This document shows positions 51,855-62,384 of a stretch of 64,000 nt of DNA, piece after piece. Origin of the DNA: Chlorobium sp. Its GTDB lineage: Bacteria; Bacteroidota; Chlorobiia; Chlorobiales; Chlorobiaceae. The notes below the pieces were generated by a model, which was not told where the DNA came from, ran no database searches, and saw only the letters and a program-made list of their open reading frames with translations. Location of the stretch: positions 1 through 64,000 of the forward strand of contig SZXW01000003.1 of the NCBI GenBank assembly GCA_005862285.1, written 5' to 3'. A program made the position numbers and the translations under genes. The first letter of the stretch is position 1. The number at the start of each line of letters is the position of its first letter.

Positions 51855-54704
51855 CTACCTCCCCCGCATCATCTCCAGTTCCTTCCGCAGAAACCTGCCG
51901 GTATGGGAGTGTTCCATGCGTGCGATCTCAGATGGGGTTCCTTCGGCTATGATCATGCCTCCTTCGTTTCCGCCTTCCGGGCCGAGGTCGATGATCCAGT
52001 CGCTGTTTTTGACGATATCGAGGTTATGCTCGATGATGATGACGGTATTTCCCTTATCGACGAGCTTGCGCAGGACCTCCAGCAGATGCTGGATATCCTG
52101 GAAATGCAGTCCGGTGGTCGGTTCATCGAGGATATAGAGTGTCTTACCGGTCTGAATTTTGGCGAGTTCCGCGGACAGCTTGATGCGCTGCGCCTCTCCG
52201 CCTGAAAGCATGGGTGATGGCTGGCCGAGCTTGAGGTAGCCGAGCCCGACGCTTTTCATGGTGTTGAGGATGCGCATTATCCTTGGAAAATCGGCGAAAA
52301 ACTCGGCAGCTTCCTCTATCGTCATTTCGAGCACGTCGGCAATCGATTTTCCCCGGTATTTCACCAGCAGGGTTTCACGATTGTACCGCTTGCCTTTACA
52401 GTTTTCGCACTCGACATAGACATCGGGAAGAAAGTTCATCTCGATTTTCCTGGTCCCGGCTCCCTGGCACACTTCGCATCTGCCACCTTTGACGTTGAAG
52501 CTGAACCTTCCAGCCTTGTATCCCCTGATCTGGGCTTCCGGCAGGTGGGTGAAAAAGTCACGGATAAAGGTAAACGCTCCCGTATAGGTAGCGGGGTTTG
52601 AGCGGGGTGTCCGGCCGATCGGTGACTGATCGACGTTGACAACCTTGTCGATGTTCCTGATCCCCTCGATACTGTGATAGGGATAGGTAAGCAGTTTCGA
52701 ACGGTAGAAATGTCGTGACAGGATCGGAAACAGCGTTTCGTTGATCAGTGTCGATTTACCCGAACCGCTGACGCCGGTGATGCCGACAAGCGAACCGAGC
52801 GGAATCGTGAGATCGATGTTTTTCAGGTTGTTTCCCCTGCATCCTTTCAGGCGCAGATATTGCGGTTCGGTTTTTTCCAAGTTTTTTTCCCCTTCGAAAA
52901 AAACATGGCGTGTTCCGTTGAGAAACTCGGCGGTAGGGGATTTTCTGTCGAGAGATGCCGCAGGCCCCTGGGCGACAACGGTTCCTCCGTATTCTCCAGC
53001 TCCCGGCCCGAGATCGATGATTTCATCGGCTTCGAGCATGGTGTCACGGTCATGTTCGACGACCAGCACGGTGTTGCCAAGGTCCCTGAGGTGTTTCAGG
53101 GAATCGATGAGCTTGTGGTTATCGCGCTGATGAAGCCCTATGCTCGGTTCATCAAGGACGTAAAGCACGCCGCTCAGCTGCGATCCGAGCTGCGAGGCGA
53201 GCCGTATCCGCTGGGCTTCGCCGCCTGACAGTGTCTGGGCGCTTCTGTCAAGGGAGAGATAACCGAGGCCGACATTGAGGAGAAATTCAAGCCGCTTCCG
53301 GATTTCATACAGCACCGGTGTTGCAACGAGTCTTTCTTTCACAGTGAGCTTTTCAGGCATTGAGCTGAAAAAAGCATGTGCCTCGGGAAGAGGAAGCGAT
53401 TCGGCTTCGGCGATATTGAGATTGTCGATTTTCACCAGCAGGCTTTCCCTGCGCAGTCTGGCGCCGCCGCATGAAGGGCATGGCAGGCGGACCATGTAGC
53501 TTTCCGCCCATTCCCGCACTTTGGATGTGGAAGCGTTTTTCAGGATATCGGCGACATAGGGAAGCGCACCCGGGAAAATCTGCGGATAGTGTGTTTCCCG
53601 TCCGGAATAGGTATAACTGACGTCGAAAGTCCGGCTGCCAGATCCATTGATCAGAATATTCATGGCTTCTGCCGGAATGCTCTCGATCGGAGTGTCGAGA
53701 GTGAAGTCGAACGTCTTCGCGATCGCTCTGATGATCTGCCAGAGATTGCGTTTGCCGGGCTTGCCGAATGGATCGATCCCGCCTTCGCCGAGCGATAACG
53801 AGCGGTCGGGAACCATAAGTTCCGGAGAAAACTGCATGAGCTCACCAAGTCCGTTACATTCCGGGCATGCACCATAAGGCGAGTTGAAACTGAAATGGTT
53901 CGGGGCGAGCGTATCGACCGGTACGGAGCCGTCCGAATAAGCATAACGTGTACTGAACACCAGTTCCTTCAGATCGTTGCCTGCCGGGTCGCAGATCACC
54001 GAAGATTTGTGCTCCGACATGCCGACGGCAAGCTTGACAGCTTCTTTCAGCCTCTCCCTGCAGTCAGGGCTGATGACAAGCCGGTCGACGACAAGTTCTA
54101 TGGAGTGGCTTTTGTAACGCTCGATCTGCATGTTTTTTTCCATCTCACGGTATGTTCCGTCTATTCGTACGCGGAGGAAACCCTTTGCGAGCAGGCGTTC
54201 GAACAGCTCCCGGTAATGGCCTTTCCTTCCGGTCACCAGCGGGGAGAGTATCTGGACTTTCGTGTTTTCAGGTAATGCAAGAATGGCTTCTATGATGCTT
54301 TCTTCGTTCTGTTTCTGCAGCATCCTGCCGGTAACGGGGTCGTACCTTCTGCCAGCTTTAGCATAGAGCAGACGGACGAAATCATGTATTTCGGTTATCG
54401 TTCCTACCGTTGAGCGGGGTGAACGGCTGGTGCCTTTCTGGTCGATGGAAATGACCGGCGAGAGCCCCTCGATGAAATCGACATCGGGCCGTTCGATGTT
54501 GCCGATATACTGGCGTGCATAAGGCGAAAGGGTTTCCATGAAACGGCGCTGTCCTTCAGCATAGATGGTATCGAACGCAAGGCTCGATTTACCTGATCCG
54601 GAGAGTCCTGTAATGACGATAAATCTGTTGCGCGGTATGTCAAGCGAGATATTTTTGAGGTTGTGGACTCTTGCTCCCCTGATTGATATGTGGCTGAATT
54701 CCAT
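51855..54704 (-). CDS. uvrA: excinuclease ABC subunit A
   Basis: A 949-residue protein of normal length. Two ABC modules are present: Walker [14 protein letters not shown] near 32 and [12 protein letters not shown] near 645. Signatures are [17 protein letters not shown] near 495 and [15 protein letters not shown] near 838. Zinc fingers use [18 protein letters not shown] and [21 protein letters not shown]. It recognises bulky DNA lesions with UvrB in nucleotide excision repair. A single minus-strand gene, convergent with gmd. Confidence 0.98.
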   Translation of the reverse strand: MEFSHISIRGARVHNLKNISLDIPRNRFIVITGLSGSGKSSLAFDTIYAEGQRRFMETLSPYARQYIGNIERPDVDFIEGLSPVISIDQKGTSRSPRSTVGTITEIHDFVRLLYAKAGRRYDPVTGRMLQKQNEESIIEAILALPENTKVQILSPLVTGRKGHYRELFERLLAKGFLRVRIDGTYREMEKNMQIERYKSHSIELVVDRLVISPDCRERLKEAVKLAVGMSEHKSSVICDPAGNDLKELVFSTRYAYSDGSVPVDTLAPNHFSFNSPYGACPECNGLGELMQFSPELMVPDRSLSLGEGGIDPFGKPGKRNLWQIIRAIAKTFDFTLDTPIESIPAEAMNILINGSGSRTFDVSYTYSGRETHYPQIFPGALPYVADILKNASTSKVREWAESYMVRLPCPSCGGARLRRESLLVKIDNLNIAEAESLPLPEAHAFFSSMPEKLTVKERLVATPVLYEIRKRLEFLLNVGLGYLSLDRSAQTLSGGEAQRIRLASQLGSQLSGVLYVLDEPSIGLHQRDNHKLIDSLKHLRDLGNTVLVVEHDRDTMLEADEIIDLGPGAGEYGGTVVAQGPAASLDRKSPTAEFLNGTRHVFFEGEKNLEKTEPQYLRLKGCRGNNLKNIDLTIPLGSLVGITGVSGSGKSTLINETLFPILSRHFYRSKLLTYPYHSIEGIRNIDKVVNVDQSPIGRTPRSNPATYTGAFTFIRDFFTHLPEAQIRGYKAGRFSFNVKGGRCEVCQGAGTRKIEMNFLPDVYVECENCKGKRYNRETLLVKYRGKSIADVLEMTIEEAAEFFADFPRIMRILNTMKSVGLGYLKLGQPSPMLSGGEAQRIKLSAELAKIQTGKTLYILDEPTTGLHFQDIQHLLEVLRKLVDKGNTVIIIEHNLDIVKNSDWIIDLGPEGGNEGGMIIAEGTPSEIARMEHSHTGRFLRKELEMMRGR

Positions 54705-54844
54705 GGATCGTTAATGCCCTTTCTCTCTGATAAAAAAATCCTCGCCTTTCATCCGGCGCTTTCCGTGCAGGATGTCAGAACCAACAGCAATCTTAAGGAT
54801 AATGGTTTCTTTTTTGGAAAAAAACTTTGATGAAAAGGATTCAC

Positions 54845-54890
54845 CTATAAATGGGTACTGGGGAGTGGGTAATGGGTAATGGGGAATGGG
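54845..54890. repeat. heptamer array abutting an IS end
   Basis: GGGTACTGGGGAGTGGGTAA and following units end exactly where the IS3 element begins, so the array may have been its target. Confidence 0.8.
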
Positions 54891-56155
54891 TGACCCGTCC
54901 TGAAATAGGTTGACACAAAAAAAGAGGAGTTAACCTATGAAGGAAAAGAAACTTTACAGCGAGGCCTTCAAACTGAAAGTAGTTTCAGAAATCGAAAGCG
55001 GAAAATTCAGTAAAGGCGAGATTCGAAGAGTTTATGAAATCACAGGATCGAATACGATCTACCGATGGTTATGCAGATATGGAAAGGCATCCTTGATACA
55101 AAAAACGGTAATAGTGAAAACAAAGAACGAATCGGACAAGATTAAGCAACTGGAAAAGGAAAAGCGAGAACTGGAGTCGGCGTTGGCCAAAACGCAGTTC
55201 AAACTGCTGGCAATGGAAACGCTGGTTGAGGTAGCAGAAGCCCACTACAAGATAGATAAAAAAAAACTGTGGTGTGCAGCAGCAAGCCAAACCAGGGAAA
55301 AGCTGAGGCAGATGCAAAAGGTGTCGTATATGGAAGAAATCGCCAATGCGTATGGTTACAGCCGACAGGGTTACTATAAACGGTTGCGTTATGAGGTCAG
55401 GCGCCAGAAAGAAGAAGCGGGAGTCCTTGAAGCGGTAAGAAAGGAACGGGAGCAGCTACCTCGAACAGGAGGGAGGAAGTTACAGCATAACTTGCAGGGT
55501 AAGGGTATAGTGGTTGGGCGGGATCGGTTATTGAGCCTGCTCAGGCAGAACGATTTGTTGATTACGCGGAAGAAAAACTACCGGAAAACAACCAACAGTA
55601 ATCATGGGTTTCAAATGTACCGGAATCTGGTAAAAGACAAAGAACTGACAGCGCCGAATCAGGTTCTGGTAAGCGATATTACCTATATTCATACACTCGA
55701 AAGGTATTGTTATCTGACCTTGCTGATGGACTTGTTTTCACGTAAAGTGATGGGGTATCATTTGAGCCGGAGTCTGTCGGTTGAAGGAAGTCTTCGAGCG
55801 CTGCACATAGCCATAAGGTCGCTGAAACACACGAAAGGGGTGATCCACCATTCTGATCGTGGGGTACAGTACTGCTGTAAGGACTACACGAAGCTGCTGA
55901 AACGCAGAAAGATGCAGATCAGTATGACCGAAAAGGATCATGTGTACAAAAATGCCAATGCAGAAAGGCTCAACGGGATTTTGAAGCAGGAACTGATGCT
56001 GGGAGGAACATTACCGTCGCTATCGGTAGCTAAGGCAGTGGTTCGTAATGCAATTGATTTGTATAATAACAAGAGGCTTCATACGGCATTGAATTTTCGA
56101 ACACCGGCTGAAGTCCATGCAGCCTGAAAACTGTCAACTATTTCTGGACAAGACA
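54891..56155 (+). mobile_element. IS3-family insertion sequence, intact-looking
   Basis: The left end TGACCCGTCCTGAAATAGG and right end ...CTATTTCTGGACAAGACA form imperfect inverted repeats (common core GTCC-GAAATA-GTTGACA). One transposase gene lies inside. Size about 1.27 kb is normal for IS3. No clear target duplication was found by eye. It lies between a heptamer array and the tspO leader. Confidence 0.8.
54937..56127 (+). CDS. IS3-family transposase, single fused reading frame
   Basis: 396 residues. The N-terminal helix-turn-helix reads YSEAFKLKVVSEIESGKFSKGEI. A Leu/Lys/Glu coiled coil follows (residues 60-95), then orfB-like HTH_21. The DDE core has Asp in VLVSDITYIHT, Asp in VIHHSDRGVQYCC and Glu in KNANAERLNGILKQEL. 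In most IS3 elements orfA and orfB are joined by a -1 frameshift; here both are in one frame. The gene has AAAAGAGGAG upstream of the ATG and no stop, so the element may be active. Confidence 0.92.
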   Translation: MKEKKLYSEAFKLKVVSEIESGKFSKGEIRRVYEITGSNTIYRWLCRYGKASLIQKTVIVKTKNESDKIKQLEKEKRELESALAKTQFKLLAMETLVEVAEAHYKIDKKKLWCAAASQTREKLRQMQKVSYMEEIANAYGYSRQGYYKRLRYEVRRQKEEAGVLEAVRKEREQLPRTGGRKLQHNLQGKGIVVGRDRLLSLLRQNDLLITRKKNYRKTTNSNHGFQMYRNLVKDKELTAPNQVLVSDITYIHTLERYCYLTLLMDLFSRKVMGYHLSRSLSVEGSLRALHIAIRSLKHTKGVIHHSDRGVQYCCKDYTKLLKRRKMQISMTEKDHVYKNANAERLNGILKQELMLGGTLPSLSVAKAVVRNAIDLYNNKRLHTALNFRTPAEVHAA

Positions 56156-56199
56156 AACTAAAGACTGATTAATAAATAAAGGCTGAAAATATTTTACTT

Positions 56200-56667
56200 A
56201 TGAAAATCAATTATCTGAAGCTTTTTCTCTGTATCGGAATCTGTTTTCTATTCGCGTTTGCAGGAAGCACATTCACTCCTGTACCTGGATCGGACTGGTA
56301 CTATCATATTCTTAAAAAACCTTCATGGAACCCGCCCGACTGGCTTTTTCCTCCCGCCTGGACACTCTTGTTTCTGCTGATGGGTACAGCGCTGTATCTG
56401 GTTTCGGAAAAGCCGGGAAACAAGATGACGGCCTATGCCGTTTTCGGCGTTCAGCTCGTGCTCAACTTAAGCTGGTCGGCAACGTTTTTCGGGCTTCACT
56501 CCCCGGCAGCGGCTCTTCTCGTCATCGTCCTGCTCTGGCTTGCGATTCTGCTCTGTATCCTGAAGTTCAGGGAAGTGACACCTGCCGCAGCTTATCTGCT
56601 GGTACCGTACATCCTCTGGGTAAGCTTCGCGTCATATCTGAACTTCACGATCTGGCGCCTGAACTGA
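56200..56667 (+). CDS. tspO: TspO/MBR family membrane protein
   Basis: A 155-residue protein with five helices. GSTFTPVPGSDWYYHILKKPSWNPPDWLFPPAWTLLF holds the conserved W-Y-x(4)-K-P-x-W-x-P-P motif, and NLSWSATFFGLHSPAAALL near 91-109 is the second family block. TspO binds tetrapyrroles in bacteria and is stress- or oxygen-related. In a phototroph this fits bacteriochlorophyll or haem metabolism. It is convergent with a small exported gene, with a shared hairpin at 56658-56679. Confidence 0.92.
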   Translation: MKINYLKLFLCIGICFLFAFAGSTFTPVPGSDWYYHILKKPSWNPPDWLFPPAWTLLFLLMGTALYLVSEKPGNKMTAYAVFGVQLVLNLSWSATFFGLHSPAAALLVIVLLWLAILLCILKFREVTPAAAYLLVPYILWVSFASYLNFTIWRLN

Positions 56668-56679
56668 CCTGAGTTCAGG
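56658..56679. terminator. hairpin between convergent genes
   Basis: CCTGAACT-GACCTG-AGTTCAGG, perfect 8-bp arms spanning the tspO stop and the end of the opposing small gene. No T-run, so termination is only likely by position. Confidence 0.4.
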
Positions 56680-56929
56680 TTGCCATTGTGCGGCCGGGAA
56701 GGGCGAAATCCGCTGAAACGGTAGAAAGAATGAAATCGAGCGATGTTCCGGCAGGAGATAACCCTTTTTGATTTTCCCTGCTTCCGGATAGAAGGTTACC
56801 TGAAAGAAACGTATCGGAAGTTATCGGGTTTGAAGTCCGGGCATTTCCGCTCCGTGTCGTCATCAGGCCGGTGCCGAGGACAATGGCGCTGCCGAGCAGC
56901 GCCATCGCAATCGTTCTGTTTTTCATCAT
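56675..56929 (-). CDS. small exported protein, unknown
   Basis: About 84 residues from the ATG at 56929 (Met-Met-Lys-Asn-Arg). A signal-like hydrophobic stretch TIAMALLGSAIVLGTGLM is followed by a Ser/Thr/Gly-rich tail. The open frame continues upstream into the DUF4405 gene, but that part has no features. No family is recognised. It starts 4 bases after the DUF4405 stop, so the two are co-transcribed and the protein probably acts in the envelope with it. Confidence 0.5.
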   Translation of the reverse strand: MMKNRTIAMALLGSAIVLGTGLMTTRSGNARTSNPITSDTFLSGNLLSGSRENQKGLSPAGTSLDFILSTVSADFALPGRTMAT

Positions 56930-56933
56930 GGTC

Positions 56934-57422
56934 TCACTGGAATATGGCGGCAAGAACTGCCATCTCGTTTTTCCTGTTCGCATCTGCTATCTCGTGGATT
57001 GTCATGTTTTCGTCCCTGACAGTAATACCTCTTTGACTTAGTTTCGATACAATATCCGTGCTGTTGCTGCCGGCTACTTCCGCTACGGTTTCAAGCTTCG
57101 AGGACATGATCGCTTTCGTCATTTTCATACGGGGGTTCTGATCCGGTTTTGCAGGTGCAAACACGGAGAAAAGTGTCGCCACCATTCCAATGCCTATAAT
57201 CGCGAGGGCTGGCTTTTTCGAGAAATAAAGGGTGAACGATTTCCAGTTCGCAATGGTGTGAAGCACCACTCCTGCCACCATTGCCCAGCTCAGCCATTCA
57301 TGGAAAGGTTTGATCAGGCCTGTTTCGATTTTGAAAAACATCAGGATGCCGGTAATGGCAAGGATGATGAATGATGAAATTGCAAGCGGTGTTGCCCAGG
57401 ATTTCAAAGACGCCTTGTTCAT
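56934..57422 (-). CDS. DUF4405 domain membrane protein
   Basis: A 162-residue protein. Three to four helices are visible (residues 9-28, 38-60, 72-90). The motif GLIKPFHEWLSWAMVAGVVLHTIANWKSF contains two His that in DUF4405 proteins resemble haem-b-type ligands. The C-terminal 60 residues are soluble (LETVAEVAGSNSTDIVSKLSQRGITV and IHEIADANRKNE), similar to short helix-turn-helix-like repeats. Role unknown, perhaps electron transfer or sensing. Confidence 0.8.
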   Translation of the reverse strand: MNKASLKSWATPLAISSFIILAITGILMFFKIETGLIKPFHEWLSWAMVAGVVLHTIANWKSFTLYFSKKPALAIIGIGMVATLFSVFAPAKPDQNPRMKMTKAIMSSKLETVAEVAGSNSTDIVSKLSQRGITVRDENMTIHEIADANRKNEMAVLAAIFQ

Positions 57423-57564
57423 GTCAATTACAATGCTTTAGTCGTTACTGCTGTTTTCAACTTGTTCTCACAGCGTTAGTTATCTGTACAACTGTTTTGA
57501 CGTCATCTGCATTTGGATCTTTCGCAGGAAAAAGCGGGGGACGGAAAAAAGGGGAGAGAGGCTT

Positions 57565-57600
57565 GAAAAAAGCAAAGCGCAGGGTGAACTGCGCTTTGCG
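57565..57600 (-). terminator. rho-independent terminator of acs
   Basis: On the minus strand GCAAAGCGCAG-TTCACC-CTGCGCTTTGC followed by six T. Perfect 11-bp stem, 32 bases after the acs stop. Confidence 0.9.
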
Positions 57601-57631
57601 ATGATGATATGTCGTTCCCTGGAAACAGGGA

Positions 57632-59620
57632 TCAGTCGTCTTCCTGGTCGCGGAGGTTTTCAAGCACGCCGAAATCCTCGAGGGTCGTGACGTCGCCCTT
57701 GACCTCGTTGCTGGTGGCCAGCTCGCGGAGCAGGCGGCGCATGATCTTGCCGCTGCGGGTTTTCGGAAGGCCTTTCGCCCATCTGATTTCATCCGGTTTG
57801 GCAATCGGGCCGATTTCCTTGGCAACGTGATTGCGCAGAGCTTCACGGAGGTTCATGTCACCGACATACTCATCCTTGAGCGTGACGAACGCGACAAGAG
57901 CATTACCCTTGATATCGTCAGGACGGCTGACGACAGCGGCTTCAGCGACAGCTTCATAGGAAACGAGTGCGCTTTCGACCTCGCTGGTGCCGAGACGGTG
58001 GCCTGAAACGTTCACGACGTCGTCGACACGGCCCATGATCCAGATATAACCGTCTTCATCCTTGCGGGCGCCGTCACCGGTGAAATACATGTCCTTGAAT
58101 TCCGACCAGTAGGTTTTTTCGTACCGCGCGTTATCGCCGTAGATGGTGCGGAGCATGGAAGGCCAGGGCTTCTTGATGACGAGGTAACCGCCTTCATTCG
58201 CTTCGCAGGGATCGCCGTTCTTGCGGACCACGTCCACCATGATGCCGGGGAGCGGACGGGTTGCCGTGCCGGGTTTTGTCGGTGTCGCGCCCGGAAGCGG
58301 GGAAACCATGATGCCGCCGGTTTCGGTCTGCCACCATGTATCGACGATCGGACAACGTTCCTGTCCGACGATGCGGTGGTACCACATCCATGCCTCGGGG
58401 TTGATCGGTTCACCGACAGTGCCGAGGAGGCGGAGCGAATCGAGATTGTGCTTGGTGACCCACTCGTTTCCGGCACGTATGAAGGCGCGGATCGCGGTTG
58501 GTGCGGTATAGAGGATGGTGACCTTGTGGCGGTTGATGATATCCCAGAACCTGTCCCACTGCGGGTAGTTGGGAGCACCCTCGTACATGAGGATTGTCGC
58601 GCCGTTGAGCAGCGGTCCGTATGCCATGTAGCTGTGTCCTGTGATCCAGCCTACGTCTGCCGTACAGAAGTAAATGTCTTCGTCCTTGATGTCGAAGACG
58701 TATTTGAAGGAGTTTGCCGCATGTACCATGTAGCCTGCGGTGGTGTGCAGGATTCCTTTGGGTTTTCCGGTAGAGCCGCTGGTATAGAGTACGAAGAGCG
58801 GATGTTCCGCATCGACTTCCGCCGGTTCGCACTCATCCATGGCAAGACCCATGAGGTCGTGCCACCAGTGGTCCATGCCGTCATGCATATGGACTTTCTC
58901 GCCTGTGACTTTGAGCACGATCACACTGCGGACGGAAGGTGTATTGACGATAGCCTCATCAACAATATTCTTCAGATTGATGCTGCCGCCGCGGCGCCTT
59001 GTGCCGTCAGCGCAGATAACCATCTTGGCGCGGGAGTCGTTGACGCGCTCACTGATTGCATGGGCGGAGAAGCCGGCAAATATGACATTGTGGACAGCCC
59101 CGACGCGTGCGCATGCAAGAACCGCGATGATAAGTTCCGGCACCATGCCCATATAGATCGCAACCCTGTCACCCGGTCTGATGCCTGCGATTTTCAGAAC
59201 GTTCGCGAATTTGCTGACCTGGCGGTGAAGTTCGCCGTAGGTGAGGACTCGCTGGGGGCCTTCCTCGCCTTCCCAGATGATGGCAGCCTTGTTTTTTCTC
59301 CAGCTTTTTGCATGGACATCAACGGCGTTGTAGCAGATATTGGTCTTGCCGCCCGAGAACCATTTTGCATAAGGAGGGGCCCAGTCGAGAACGGAATCCC
59401 ACTTTTTGAACCAATGGAACTTTTCGGCCAGGTCTCCCCAGTATTTGTCGGGGTCAGCAGCAGCGGCCGCATAGAGTTTTTCATATTCCTCCATCGAGGT
59501 GATATGGGCGTTTTTCGAAAACTCGGCCGAGGGCGGGAATTTCCGTTTTTCAGACAGAACTGAACTGATCGATCCGGTTTGCTCTTTGCTGGTTGTTTCG
59601 TCGGTAGCCATTGATACCAT
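57632..59620 (-). CDS. acs: acetyl-CoA synthetase (AMP-forming)
   Basis: A 662-residue protein of normal length. AMP-binding motif [11 protein letters not shown] lies near 278. [37 protein letters not shown] and [38 protein letters not shown] are characteristic. The acetylatable Lys lies in [16 protein letters not shown] near 620-630. It activates acetate to acetyl-CoA in the cytoplasm, in line with acetate assimilation. The start may be Met1 or Met4. Terminator downstream. Confidence 0.97.
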   Translation of the reverse strand: MVSMATDETTSKEQTGSISSVLSEKRKFPPSAEFSKNAHITSMEEYEKLYAAAAADPDKYWGDLAEKFHWFKKWDSVLDWAPPYAKWFSGGKTNICYNAVDVHAKSWRKNKAAIIWEGEEGPQRVLTYGELHRQVSKFANVLKIAGIRPGDRVAIYMGMVPELIIAVLACARVGAVHNVIFAGFSAHAISERVNDSRAKMVICADGTRRRGGSINLKNIVDEAIVNTPSVRSVIVLKVTGEKVHMHDGMDHWWHDLMGLAMDECEPAEVDAEHPLFVLYTSGSTGKPKGILHTTAGYMVHAANSFKYVFDIKDEDIYFCTADVGWITGHSYMAYGPLLNGATILMYEGAPNYPQWDRFWDIINRHKVTILYTAPTAIRAFIRAGNEWVTKHNLDSLRLLGTVGEPINPEAWMWYHRIVGQERCPIVDTWWQTETGGIMVSPLPGATPTKPGTATRPLPGIMVDVVRKNGDPCEANEGGYLVIKKPWPSMLRTIYGDNARYEKTYWSEFKDMYFTGDGARKDEDGYIWIMGRVDDVVNVSGHRLGTSEVESALVSYEAVAEAAVVSRPDDIKGNALVAFVTLKDEYVGDMNLREALRNHVAKEIGPIAKPDEIRWAKGLPKTRSGKIMRRLLRELATSNEVKGDVTTLEDFGVLENLRDQEDD

Positions 59621-59806
59621 GTTTTATGTGTTATAAAAAAACAGAAAAATATTCACCCCGTGACGGGTTAAGGAGAATGTTGCAAAAACCGGTAAAACAG
59701 GAGTTGATCATTCCTGAACGGCGGGTTTATAATTTTCTAAACTGGATTTTACATAAAAAAATCTTCTTATCAATAATTGTTGATCTATCTGTGCCGAATT
59801 GCTTTT

Positions 59807-62245
59807 TCAACCCCCGTTTTCCCTGACGGCGAAGTTGACAAGCTTGCCTTCTATGGCGATTTCTCGCACGATGGACACCCCTTCGAGGAACTTCACGACC
59901 GACTCGACCTTCTTTGCCTCGGCAATCATTTCCTCTTTCGAGGTACCTGCCGGAGTGGTGAATGTGCCGCGGAGTTTTCCATTCACCTGTACGGCAATCG
60001 TCACAACACTGTTTTCGACAAGTTCAGGCCTGAACTCCGGGAACGGATGAGCGCTTATCGATGACGTATGACCAGTTGCTTCCCAGAGTTCTTCGGTAAT
60101 ATGCGGCGCGTAAGGCGCGAGAAGCAAGAGCAGTGTTTCGATAGCTGAACGGTTCCTGCATCCGGTTTTCTGCAGTTCGTTGACAAAAATCATCATCTCG
60201 GAAATTGCAGTGTTGAACTTCAGGTTTTCCGTATCCTCGCCGACTTTTCTGATTGTCTTGTGCATACGGCGCAACAGCTCTTCCGGCAGTTCATCATCAT
60301 TAAGTGCAAGGGGCTTGTCATCGGTTGCCATTCCTTCGGGCCAGACCAGTTTCCATACTTTCGAGAGGAAGCGGCTGACACCCTCGATACCGTTGGTATT
60401 CCACGGCTTGACCTGTTCGAGGGGGCCGAGGAACATTTCGTAAAGACGGACAGCATCGGCACCGTAGCGACCGAGCACATGGTCGGCCGGAATGACATTG
60501 CCTCGGGACTTGGACATCTTCTCGTTATCCTCGCCAAGGATCATACCCTGGTTGAACAGTTTCCTGAACGGCTCCTTCGTACTGACGACGCCGAGGTCAT
60601 AAAGCACCTTGTGCCAGAAGCGTGAGTAAAGCAGATGCAGTACGGCGTGTTCGGCGCCGCCGATATAGAGATCCACGTTCATCCAGTAGCGCTCTTTTTC
60701 GGGTTCGATCAGCTGCTCGCCGTTCCGGGGATCGATGAACCGGAGATAGTACCAGCAGCTGCCGGCCCACTGGGGCATGGTATTGGTTTCCCTTCTGAAT
60801 GCGCCATGTTCATCACATCCGTTGAGCCACTCGGGTATGTTGGCAAGCGGCGATTCGCCCGTTTCGGATGGATGGTAGGCTTCGACTTCGGGGAGCATCA
60901 GCGGAAGGCCGGTTTCAGGCCGGAGCGATCCGTCGGCATAATGTTTGATGGGGATAGGTTCGCCCCAGTAACGCTGGCGGCTGAAGATCCAGTCCCTGAG
61001 CTTGTAATTGACTTTGCGTGTGCCGATCTTTTTTGTTTCGAGCCAGGTTGCCATTCGATCGAACGCCTCTTCGAAACCAAGGCCGTCAAGCGATATTTCT
61101 TCGTTCGACGAGTTTACCGAGACGCTGTTCTTCTCTTCAAAAACCTCTTCCTGCACGTCATGCGGACTTTTGATGACTTCGATGATCGGCAGGTTGAACT
61201 TCTTTGCAAATTCCCAGTCCCTGCTGTCATGTGCAGGCACCGACATGATGGCTCCGGTGCCGTAACTGGTAAGGACGAAATCCGATATCCATACCGGCAG
61301 AGGTTCGCGGTTGGCCGGGTTTATGGCGCAGGAGCCGGTGAGTACGCCTGTTTTCTCTTTCTGCAGCCCTGTCCGCTCGAGCTCGGTTTTCAGTTTTGCC
61401 AGCCTGATATAATTTTTTACCTCCGCAAGCTGGCTTGCCGTGGCAAGTTTTTCTGCAAGGGGATGCTCCGGTGAGATAACCACATAGGTCGCGCCGAAAA
61501 GAGTATCGGGCCGGGTCGTGTATACTTTCAATGCCGTACCGTGGCAGCGGAGTTCGAAATCGATCTCAACGCCTTCGGATCGTCCGATCCAGTTGCGCTG
61601 CATGAGCTTGACGTTTTCCGGCCAGTCGACTTCGTCGAGATCGGCGAGCAGCCGTTCGGCATATGCCGTGATTTTCAGCACCCACTGCCTGAGAGGTCTG
61701 CGGACCACCGTATGACCTTCAGCGATTTTCTCCTCTACCTCTTCGTTGGCCAGCACAGTCTTGAGCTCTTCGCACCAGTTCACATCAACCTCGGACATAT
61801 AGGCCAGGCCCATTTCGTACAGTTTCAGGAAAATCCACTGTGTCCATTTGAAATAGTCCGGATCGGTTGTATTGATCTCACGCGACCAGTCGTAGGAAAA
61901 GCCCATGGCATGGAGGGTTTCCTTGAAGCTCAGTACATTGTTTGCCGTGGTGATCCTGGGATGGGTTCCAGTTCTTATGGCAAACTGTTCCGCCGGAAGG
62001 CCGAAAGCGTCCCAGCCCATTGGGTGCAGCACGTTGAATCCCCGGCTTCTTTTGTACCGGGCGATGATGTCCGATGCCGTATATCCTTCGAGGTGTCCGA
62101 CATGAAGCCCTGATCCGCTGGGATAGGGAAACATGTCGAGCACATAGTATTTAGGTTTTTCCCTGTTTTCGGAGGATTTGAACGTTTCGTTTTTTTCCCA
62201 GTAAGCCTGCCATTTCTTTTCTATGGCTGAAAAATCGTACTTCAT
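59807..62245 (-). CDS. leuS: leucyl-tRNA synthetase
   Basis: An 812-residue class I synthetase. The HIGH-type motif is YPSGSGLHVGHLEGY near 38-52. Editing-domain TTRPDTLFGATYVVISPEHP lies near 239-258. FSRQRYWGEPIPI and the KMSKS motif EKMSKSRGNVIPADHVL near 571-587 follow. The C-terminal domain ends in IVREIAIEGKLVNFAV. All catalytic parts are present. Length fits Bacteroidetes/Chlorobi LeuS. The 186-bp gap to acs has no gene. Confidence 0.98.
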   Translation of the reverse strand: MKYDFSAIEKKWQAYWEKNETFKSSENREKPKYYVLDMFPYPSGSGLHVGHLEGYTASDIIARYKRSRGFNVLHPMGWDAFGLPAEQFAIRTGTHPRITTANNVLSFKETLHAMGFSYDWSREINTTDPDYFKWTQWIFLKLYEMGLAYMSEVDVNWCEELKTVLANEEVEEKIAEGHTVVRRPLRQWVLKITAYAERLLADLDEVDWPENVKLMQRNWIGRSEGVEIDFELRCHGTALKVYTTRPDTLFGATYVVISPEHPLAEKLATASQLAEVKNYIRLAKLKTELERTGLQKEKTGVLTGSCAINPANREPLPVWISDFVLTSYGTGAIMSVPAHDSRDWEFAKKFNLPIIEVIKSPHDVQEEVFEEKNSVSVNSSNEEISLDGLGFEEAFDRMATWLETKKIGTRKVNYKLRDWIFSRQRYWGEPIPIKHYADGSLRPETGLPLMLPEVEAYHPSETGESPLANIPEWLNGCDEHGAFRRETNTMPQWAGSCWYYLRFIDPRNGEQLIEPEKERYWMNVDLYIGGAEHAVLHLLYSRFWHKVLYDLGVVSTKEPFRKLFNQGMILGEDNEKMSKSRGNVIPADHVLGRYGADAVRLYEMFLGPLEQVKPWNTNGIEGVSRFLSKVWKLVWPEGMATDDKPLALNDDELPEELLRRMHKTIRKVGEDTENLKFNTAISEMMIFVNELQKTGCRNRSAIETLLLLLAPYAPHITEELWEATGHTSSISAHPFPEFRPELVENSVVTIAVQVNGKLRGTFTTPAGTSKEEMIAEAKKVESVVKFLEGVSIVREIAIEGKLVNFAVRENGG

Positions 62246-62334
62246 GATGATAGTTTCACTTGCATGTTACATTGCCCGTCATAAAAAATTACAGGCAATT
62301 CAGCGATACTTACGGTACGCTTTCTGATACCAAT

Positions 62335-62369
62335 AAAAAAGCAGCGCATGATTTACAGCACTGCTTTTT
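62335..62369 (-). terminator. rho-independent terminator of pnp
   Basis: On the minus strand AAAAAGCAGTGC-TGTAAATCAT-GCGCTGCTTTTTT: a 12-bp stem with one wobble pair and a T-run, 16 bases after the pnp stop. Confidence 0.9.
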
Positions 62370-62384
62370 GTTGGCCTTTTCCGT

